Assembly (NCBI GenBank): GCA_963795795.1
Contig: CAWCJS010000011.1
Location: 170,913-234,912 of the forward strand
Length of the DNA stretch: 64,000 nucleotides
From: Palsa-504 sp963795795
GTDB lineage: Bacteria; Actinomycetota; Actinomycetes; Streptosporangiales; Streptosporangiaceae
Direction: 5' to 3'
Each line of letters begins with the position of its first letter. The stretch's first letter is position 1. Below, one piece after another: positions 58,313-64,000 of this stretch. The notes beneath the pieces were generated by a model. That model ran no database searches. It saw nothing but the letters and a program-made list of their open reading frames with translations, and had not been told where the DNA came from. The position numbers were made by a program, and so were the translations under genes.

Positions 58313-59252
58313 TCACCCGATGCTGATGCTGAGTTCGAGGAGTCGCGCGGCGATGTCGTCGACCCAGGCACCGGGCGACCGGTAGTCCGGCAGCGGGAGG
58401 TCCGCTTCGCTGCGCCAGAGCACGTCGCCGAGGGCCTGGCGGACGTGCCAGGCCATGATCCGCTCTGCGGATAGCGCGCGGCCGGTCAGCCGCTCGTAGT
58501 GACGCATCGTCGCGGTCAGCAGCTCGACGCCGGGACCCATCCCTGGGCCGGGGAAGCCGCGCAGCTCATACTCCGGCTCTGCCAGGCCGGCGTTCTCGAA
58601 GTCGAGGACCACCTGCAGTTCCCCTGCGGACCAGACCTGGTTGTCGCCATGCAGGTCTCCGTGGACGAGCACCTGCGGGACCGGCCGCGCCAGGAACCTC
58701 GTCCGCCCAGTCGCACCAGCGCTCGACGGCTCGCTGCTGCCCCGGCGTCACCAGCCGGCCGAACCGTTCCCGCAGCGCAGCGGTGGTGACCAGCGGATAC
58801 CATGCGGGGATCGGACCGACGGCCGCCTCGGCGCGGCGTCGCGTCTGGTCGCTGTGCAGTGCCGCCAGGAACCGCGCGAGCTGCCCGCCCGCGTGATCCC
58901 GGTCGATCCGGTCCACGGCTTCGAACAAGCTGGTCCCGCGCACCCGCCTGGTGACCAGGATCAGCGGGCTGGTCCCGGCCGCGACGACCTCGGGCAGGTA
59001 AGGGACCGCCGGCTCGAGAGCGAGCGTCTCCAAGATGGTGATCTGGTGCAGGATGAACCGCGCCGCGGCCTTCGACCACGCGAACTTCACCACGAAGTCG
59101 TCGCCGAGGGCGGCGCTCGACATCTGGAACACGGGGTCGTCCTGGCCGACCGGGCTGGGAATCGTGACCGGCAGCCCGGCCAGCCCTGGCGCGATCACCC
59201 GCAGCGCATCCACTACGGCAGCGGGCGACGGTTCGGGGAGCCAGCTCATCAA
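58313..59252 (-). pseudogene. Aminoglycoside phosphotransferase-like protein, frameshifted
   Basis: The first frame (from 59252, down to about 58700) gives the N-terminal part: VVDALRVIAPGLAGLPVTIPSPVGQDDPVFQMSS, FVVKFAWSKAAARFILHQITILETLALEPAVPYLPEVVAAG, LVTRRVRGTSLFEAVDRIDRDHAGGQLARFLAALH. After DWADE the frame is wrong, and another gives FLARPVPQVLVHGDLHGDNQVWSAGELQVVLDFENAGLAEPEYELRGFPG and on to the stop at 58313. HGDLHGDNQ and LDFENAG are the catalytic and metal-binding sites of APH kinases. Both halves are well conserved, so the break is recent or a sequence error. The upstream frame's stop overlaps its start (TGATG). Confidence 0.75.
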
Positions 59253-59371
59253 GCGGCCCCGACGGCGGCGAGGATGGCATCGACGCAGCGGCCGGCGTCA
59301 GCTCTGATGGCCTGCCGGCTGGGGACCGAGATCCGCATGAAGCGCCCGTCATCCTGACTAATCCCGCCCAT
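59249..59371 (-). pseudogene. Possible C-terminal remnant of a PLP-type aminotransferase
   Basis: A 40-aa frame SQDDGRFMRISVPSRQAIRADAGRCVDAILAA runs into the phosphotransferase start (TGATG). It resembles the last segment of class I/II aminotransferases (DGRFxRISVPSR...). The rest of such a gene is absent. The family call is weak. Confidence 0.3.
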
Positions 59372-59642
59372 CCAGCAAAACCTCCGAGTCCTGGATGCCG
59401 ACGATCACAGTATCGCTGGTGGCTCGCTGGTCGCGGCCGTCGCCCGAGATCCGCCCAAGCGGTTTGCGACGGATTGTTCGGCGAGTCGAGCTGCGCGAGA
59501 ATGATCATTGTGGCGCGAGATCGATTCGGTGACCCAGCGTGCTTCCCGGCCGGGGCGGCCCGCGATGTTCGAGTGCCCGGAGTCCACGAGGACGCGGGCG
59601 CTCATGATGCTGGCGGCTGATGCTGACCCGTGCGCGGCGCGG
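59372..59642. other. 271-nt gap without a supportable gene
   Basis: Plus-strand frames open here run antisense into the TPR gene and show no motif. Nothing further is recognised. Confidence 0.45.
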
Positions 59643-60404
59643 TTAGCTGTTGTTGCCGCTGACGTTGGCGTCTGCTGCAGCCAGTTTGGCTTCGATCCCT
59701 TCGAGCATCTCCTTCGGCCAGGTCGTGTGCACGGTGTCATCGTGCGTCTCCAGCCAGTTGATGATGTAGCGCCATTCGGTCGCGGCCTCCTCGTATCGTC
59801 GGAGTGCTTCGAGGGTGAACGCGCTCATGAAGTAGGGGCTGAGGTCTTCGGGGTCGCGCTGTTTGAGCGCCCGCCACGCCGACAGCGCCTCTTCGCGGCG
59901 GCCGGAGGCGTCGAGGAGTTCGGCCTCGGCCGCCAGCAGCATGTCATCGTCCGGTTCGAGCTTGCGCCCGGCGGCGATAACCTTCCCGGCCTCTTCGAGG
60001 GCGCCGTTGCGCAGGTAGGCGTTGGCGAGGAACCGGTACTCCCGGATCTGGTCCGGGGAGGCGGCTAGCCGCTTCTTATATAGGTCAATGGCGCGCTCGC
60101 TTTCGACGAGCGCGGAAAGCGCCAAGATGAGCTGGTAGTGCGGCTTGTCCCAGCCGGGATCCAGCTCGATCGCCCGCTCATAGCAGCCCACCGCGGCGCG
60201 GATCAAGTTCCGGCCGCGGCATTCCTGCAGGTAGCCGTACTCCAGGTGCAGCCGGGCGTCCTCCGGATGCTCGGCGAGCAGCTGCTCGTAGGCCAGCATC
60301 GCTTCGGTATAGGCGGACTCGCCGCCGGGCCTGGGGCCCAGCGCCTCGTACTCCTCCATCAGCCGGGACGCCTTCTGGCGCATTGTCTCGCCTTCGCTGG
60401 TCAC
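59643..60404 (-). CDS. TPR-repeat protein
   Basis: A 253-aa soluble protein made of tetratricopeptide repeats: TEAMLAYEQLLAEHPEDARLHLEYGYLQECRGRNLIRAAVGCYERAIELDPGWDKPHYQLILALSALVESERAIDLYKKRLAASPDQIREYRFLANAYLRNGALEEAGKVIAAGRKLEPDDDMLLAAEAELLDASGRREEALSAWRALKQRDPEDLSPYFMSAFTLEALRRYEEAATEWRYI. At least four TPR units are visible. GTG 60404 is used; ATG 60383 is possible. It lies 2 nt after the 68-aa gene and so belongs to the sigma-factor operon. Confidence 0.85.
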   Translation of the reverse strand: MTSEGETMRQKASRLMEEYEALGPRPGGESAYTEAMLAYEQLLAEHPEDARLHLEYGYLQECRGRNLIRAAVGCYERAIELDPGWDKPHYQLILALSALVESERAIDLYKKRLAASPDQIREYRFLANAYLRNGALEEAGKVIAAGRKLEPDDDMLLAAEAELLDASGRREEALSAWRALKQRDPEDLSPYFMSAFTLEALRRYEEAATEWRYIINWLETHDDTVHTTWPKEMLEGIEAKLAAADANVSGNNS

Positions 60405-60406
60405 CT

Positions 60407-60613
60407 CTAGGCCACCTCCCGATGGCAGAACTCGTCGGCTCTCAGTTGCCGTTCCCGGTGCAGCCGGCTGGCCGGAGGCGGCGGGCGGTCCAGCTCAGCC
60501 AGCAGGTCGGCGGCGATCCGTGCCGCGACCGCACGGCGGATCGCCGGCCAGCGGTCTCCGGCAAGCGCCGACAACTCCAGCCACATCCGGTCCGTAAGAT
60601 CCTCGCCGATCAC
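60407..60613 (-). CDS. Small hypothetical protein in a sigma-factor operon
   Basis: A 68-aa helical protein: MWLELSALAGDRWPAIRRAVAARIAADLLAELDRPPPPASRLHRERQL. Its GTG start overlaps the sigma gene stop (GTGA) and has a perfect GGAGGTGATC ribosome site, so it is translated efficiently and coupled. I do not recognise a family. By position it may be an anti-sigma-like or accessory part of the unit, but it lacks the zinc and membrane features of typical anti-sigma factors. Confidence 0.6.
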   Translation of the reverse strand: MIGEDLTDRMWLELSALAGDRWPAIRRAVAARIAADLLAELDRPPPPASRLHRERQLRADEFCHREVA

Positions 60614-61129
60614 CAGATCACCTCCGCCACCAGCGGCCGCAAGCGCGCCAGCGCCACCCGGTAGCGCCAGCGCACAGTCCCCGCAGGCAACCCCAGCTCC
60701 GCAGCCACCTGCGCGTGCGTGAGCCCAGCCAGGTCGTGCAGCACGACAATCTGCCGGTCGACCTCACCGAGCTGGAGCAGGGCGTTGACAAGGTCCAAGC
60801 GGATCCTGTCAGGCTCGCCGGCGGGCGCGGCCGCACCATCAGCTATCCCGGACACCGGCTCCCGGGTGCGGCGGCGCACGGCATCCACCGCCAGGTGCCG
60901 GGCGATCGTCAGCACCCACGCCCGGGCCCTGGCCTGGGGCCGGTAGCCCGGTGCCCCCGAGTAGACCCGCACGAACGTGTCCTGCATGACGTCCTCGGCG
61001 GTGCCCCGGTCGCCCGTCACGGCCAGCGCGATAGCGCCGCATCCGGCGGTACAGCGCCTCCAGCGCCCGCATGTCGCCACCCGCGACCTGCGCCAGCAAC
61101 TCGTCCTCGCCTGCGGCGTCATCACTCAT
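60610..61129 (-). pseudogene. ECF-type sigma factor, frameshifted in region 2
   Basis: The first frame (from 61129) gives SDDAAGEDELLAQVAGGDMRALEALYRRM, the start of region 2. It then loses the frame near 61035-61045, and another frame continues GAIALAVTGDRGTAEDVMQDTFVRVYSGAPGYRPQARARAWVLTIARHLAVDAVRRRTREPVSG and region 4 LLQLGEVDRQIVVLHDLAGLTHAQVAAELGLPAGTVRWRYRVALARLRPL to the stop. Both parts are well conserved, but a few residues are lost at the junction, so the reading is broken in the region that binds the -10 element. Either the gene is inactive or the sequence has an indel. It overlaps the 68-aa gene and heads a unit with the TPR gene. Confidence 0.75.
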
Positions 61130-61814
61130 TCATCGGCTCCACCCTTTACAACGCCCCAGCGGAGCATTGTGTTGGACCAGGCCAGCCGCTCCGGCCACCG
61201 ACCTGAGGCGCGCAGAACCGGATCTTCCGGGCACGCTATCCCGCGCAATCAGGCCAGTCCGCGAGCGTACCGAGTCGGCGCTCGGCGTCCTGGAGACGGG
61301 ACACTGTGCGCCACGGTGCGTAATCTGTCCTCGCCCTGGGCGAGACGCACAACGCCGCGGCTCTGTGCGGCTCGGTCTTGGGTTCTTATGGGGCGGGGCA
61401 GGTCGTTCTGCCGGGGAGTAGCGGTTATACGCGTAATCCGATATGACGGCACCAAGCGCGGCAGTAACGTTCCCAGGGTCGTCGGCTCGGCGACAAGCCA
61501 GGGACGTTAGGCGTTTCGGTTTGGCTCTGGGTGGCGATCGCGGGTCGGCAGGCACGCCGGGGGCAATCTCGCGGCGGATCGGGAGGTGCGATGTGGAGTT
61601 CTGGGCACTGGCGGAGCAGCCCGGCAGCTACCGGGTGCTGGATTGCGTGCTGGCGCAGGGCGGGGCTGGTGGCGGGTGAACGGCCGGCATATTGGTCGCG
61701 GTGACCGGGTAGCCGTGACCAGGCGACGGCGGCGATGAGCGCCGCAGCCGTTCCGGCAGGTCGCGGAGATTCCGGCGGCGTGCACGGACGCGGCCGGTCA
61801 GGCTGGAGGACCTT
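61130..61814. other. 685-nt gap without a supportable gene
   Basis: This is the divergent gap between the ECF sigma gene and the carbonic anhydrase gene. Several open frames cross it; none has a motif or a clear start. A 78-codon frame (61443-61679) is the best but is unconvincing. Promoters for both flanking genes must lie here. Confidence 0.5.
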
Positions 61815-62429
61815 GTGACACGACCGGGAGCGCGGCGGCCTGACCCGCGGGAGGCACTGGAGCTGCTGATGGAGGGAAACCAGCGCTGGGTGAACGGGCA
61901 GCTGGAGCATCCGCACCAGTCCGTCGAGCGCCGGCATGCCGTCGCCGGCCACCAGGATCCTCTGGCCCTGGTCTTTTCCTGCATCGATTCGCGTGTTCCG
62001 CCCGAGATTCTCTTCGACCGCGGCGTGGGGGATCTGTTCGTGTTCCGGACCGGCGCGGAGGCCATGGACAACCAGGTGGTACTGGGCAGCGTCGAGTTCG
62101 GGCCGAACGGCTATGAGTCCGCCAGGCTGATCATCGTGCTCGGCCATGAGCGGTGCGGCGCCGTCATCGCCGCGATCGCCGCGATCCAGAGCGGGGAGCC
62201 GGCGCCTGGCCACATTCAGGCGGTGGTCGACGCGCTGCGCCCGGCGTACGACGTCGCGGCCAGGCTGCCAGGTGACCTGGTCGAGAACATGGTCAGGGCG
62301 CAGGTGCAGCTGGACGTGGCCGAACTGAAGGCCGATCCCCTGATCGCCGGGCTGATCGCTGATGATGGCCTGCTGGTCGTCGGCGGCCGGTATGACCTGA
62401 CGTCCGGCGCGGTCGAGATCATCGCCTGA
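61815..62429 (+). CDS. Beta-class carbonic anhydrase (CanB-like)
   Basis: A 204-aa beta-carbonic anhydrase. DPREALELLMEGNQRWVNGQLEHPHQSVERRHAVAGHQDP is the usual N-terminal arm; Cys in LVFSCIDSRVPPEI (with Asp-x-Arg) and His/Cys in VLGHERCGAVIAAIAA bind zinc. The end GGRYDLTSGAVEII is typical. GTG 61815 has GGAGGA 4 nt upstream. It is a distant relative of the shorter enzyme at 26367, so the window holds two beta-CAs of different subtypes. It precedes a TauE/SafE permease by 448 nt, and a link is not implied. Confidence 0.92.
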   Translation: MTRPGARRPDPREALELLMEGNQRWVNGQLEHPHQSVERRHAVAGHQDPLALVFSCIDSRVPPEILFDRGVGDLFVFRTGAEAMDNQVVLGSVEFGPNGYESARLIIVLGHERCGAVIAAIAAIQSGEPAPGHIQAVVDALRPAYDVAARLPGDLVENMVRAQVQLDVAELKADPLIAGLIADDGLLVVGGRYDLTSGAVEIIA

Positions 62430-62877
62430 CGACGCCCGGGCCTGCTTCCCGGGCCTGTCCGGCTTCTCCACCCGGCGGGCATGGAGTGACGTGGGTCAGC
62501 GCTCCGGACACCCCGGTCAGCCGCGAGTTCCGGCGCGTCTGCCGACTCCACCACGTTCCGTGGCAGGCCCCTCCGAGGCAGGTCGCACCCGAGCCGCCTG
62601 ATATGGAGGGCCGACAACTCAGGTTCGGTCTAGAGGAGTGCTATCCAGATCGGGACGTTCTGCGCGATGCTTCGGATGTTCTTTCCTCGGTTCGGTGCTT
62701 TTGACCGGGGGTGGGCCGGTTGTCGCCTGCTGCCGTATGTGGCTGTTACGCCCTCGTCCGTGACCTGGCCTCGGCGGGACCGGTGACCGCTGCAGGGAAA
62801 CTGCAACGCGGATCGGCCAGGCTTGCCTAAGACCACATTCCGGTGGCCGGTGCCGGCACAGCCGGACGGAGGCAAAC
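62430..62877. other. 448-nt gap without a supportable gene
   Basis: No gene is supported between the carbonic anhydrase and the permease. Just after the carbonic anhydrase stop, GCCCGGG..CCCGGGC forms a short hairpin (62434-62453), a plausible terminator. Nothing else is recognised. Confidence 0.4.
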
Positions 62878-63888
62878 ATGACACCACTGGACTCCCGGAC
62901 CGACCTGGTGGCCCGGATCAGGCGTTGCCGGCCAGACAGCCGGACCGTGGTTCTGGGCGTCGCGGGCGCCGTGGCGGGTGTCCTGTGCGGGCTGCTCGGG
63001 GTGGCCGGCGGGGTGGTCATCGTGCCCGTGCTGACCTCGCGGAGGATCGGGATGGCTCGCGCCACCGCCAGCGGAACCACGATAGCGGCGGTCCTGCCGA
63101 TCTCCGTCGTGGCCGCGCTGACCTACGCGGGGCTACATAACGTTGACGAGCCGGCAGCATCAGCCATCGTTCCGGGGGCCGCCGCAGGCGTGATCATCGG
63201 GTCCTTGCTGGCCACGAGGGTGCGGGCGTCCGTGCTGCGCCGCCTGTTCCATCTGGTGCTGCTGGCCACCGCGGTCCGCCTGCTTGTCGCGCTACCCAGC
63301 GGCGGCATCCACCAGATCGCCGTGCAGGTGCCCGCGGCGGTAACACTGTGTGCCCTGGGAACGGTCGCGGGCCTGGCCAGTGGCATGTTGGGCAGCGGCG
63401 GCGGCACCTTCCTGGTTCCCGCGCTCGTCGTGGGATTCGGGCTCGTGCAGCAGGTAGCCCAGGGCACTGCGCTGCTCGCCTTGATCCCCATCTGGGTCAT
63501 CGGGGCACTCACGCACCACAAAACGCACACGCTCGGGCTGCGTGAGGCCGCAGCCGTGGGCTCGTGCGGAGCGCTGACCGTCCCCCTCGGCGCCGAGATC
63601 GCATCGCACGTCGGCGCCCTGCCCTTGCGCGTCATCTTCGCCGCCTTCCTGATCGCCACCGTGGGCCGGGGCCTGGTGCACACGCACCGCAGAACCCAGC
63701 CGCCGCAGGCAGCCGCTCAGCAACGGGGAGGCAGCCCGGAACGGAAACCTCACCTCCAAGCCGCCCCGCACCAGCTCGGCCAGGCCGACCCTGACATCAT
63801 CGAGGCCGTCCGGCACATCGAGGGCGCCGCCGTCCGGGACCAGCTGGGCCCTGCGGACGACCACCTGCACAGGGCCACATCCCGATGA
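62878..63888 (+). CDS. TauE/SafE family anion permease
   Basis: A 336-aa membrane protein with eight helices in two halves, the TauE/SafE fold. The hallmark repeats are GVLCGLLGVAGGVVIVPVLTSRRIGMARATASGTTIAAVLPISVVAALTYAG in the first half and GLASGMLGSGGGTFLVPALVVGFGLVQQVAQGTALLALIPIWVIGALTHHKT in the second. The family exports sulfite, sulfoacetate or related organosulfur anions. The final about 75 residues are a polar tail with Gln/His-rich stretches, longer than usual. ATG 62878 is preceded by GGAGG at 7 nt. It is not next to sulfur genes here. Confidence 0.9.
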   Translation: MTPLDSRTDLVARIRRCRPDSRTVVLGVAGAVAGVLCGLLGVAGGVVIVPVLTSRRIGMARATASGTTIAAVLPISVVAALTYAGLHNVDEPAASAIVPGAAAGVIIGSLLATRVRASVLRRLFHLVLLATAVRLLVALPSGGIHQIAVQVPAAVTLCALGTVAGLASGMLGSGGGTFLVPALVVGFGLVQQVAQGTALLALIPIWVIGALTHHKTHTLGLREAAAVGSCGALTVPLGAEIASHVGALPLRVIFAAFLIATVGRGLVHTHRRTQPPQAAAQQRGGSPERKPHLQAAPHQLGQADPDIIEAVRHIEGAAVRDQLGPADDHLHRATSR

Positions 63889-64000
63889 CGCGTATTTCTC
63901 CTGGCTTCTGGGTCAGGTCAGTGCCCAGAAGCACGCCGGAACGGCAGATCTGGACGCCGACGGCGACTCCGCCCAATCGCTGAGTCACCAGAAAAGAATC

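Noticed and set aside
61443..61679. 78-codon frame before the carbonic anhydrase
   Set aside because: No family match, weak start and mixed codon use; not enough to call a gene.

Overview
The window is chromosomal DNA of a very high-GC actinobacterium. Strong codon bias towards G/C third positions, GTG starts with GGAGG-type ribosome sites, an SseA/SufE pair, a SigG-type ECF sigma factor, F420-type oxidoreductases (one intact LLM enzyme, one truncated DDN-type enzyme), MmyB-type XRE and MalT-type LuxR regulators, and a collagen-like secreted protein all point to a soil actinomycete (Streptosporangiales-like is my guess, not proven). There is no rRNA, no intact tRNA, no CRISPR array and no phage or conjugation module.

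Layout. 0-7.6 kb: a class II aldolase fragment, a TetR regulator that runs in frame into sseA, sufE, a GrpB protein, an ammonium transporter, sigG, an SDR oxidoreductase behind a DasR/GntR-like operator, a truncated F420 oxidoreductase and a membrane protein. 7.6-18.9 kb: mostly minus-strand catabolic genes: a glycosyltransferase, an acyl-CoA dehydrogenase with an APH/ACAD10-like kinase, a copper amine oxidase, a hydrolase-glycosyltransferase fusion run by a TetR gene with its own operator, a biotin-type carboxyltransferase and a hydrolase. 19.0-22.5 kb: a four-repeat, cysteine-ladder protein that I consider the most unusual gene here, then an F420 LLM enzyme. 22.5-34.7 kb: regulation and signalling: a 936-aa LuxR/MalT protein, a carbonic anhydrase, an FHA protein with an unknown partner, an XRE regulator divergent from a SnoaL gene across two spaced operators, a histidine kinase / degenerate kinase / response regulator operon, and a TetR-SRPBCC divergent pair with tandem operators.

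34.7-50.3 kb is accessory in character: a seven-repeat lipoprotein, a mandelate racemase-type enzyme, small SnoaL/GNAT genes, a membrane protein with a TIR-like soluble domain, an FAD-linked oxidase, an AraC-NmrA-SnoaL group, a flippase-hydrolase fusion flanked by 22-nt repeats that overlap a tRNA 3' half, a FitAB toxin-antitoxin pair and a broken glucoamylase. Related intergenic repeats lie at both ends of this stretch (34.75 and 48.5 kb).

50.3-64 kb: an MMPL exporter, secreted proteins (unknown, collagen-like, arylsulfotransferase-like), a GNAT, a frameshifted phosphotransferase, a frameshifted ECF sigma factor with two downstream genes, a second carbonic anhydrase and a TauE/SafE permease. 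At least four genes between 49.9 and 61.1 kb carry frameshifts, which means either local decay or indel errors in the assembly; reads over those sites would settle it.
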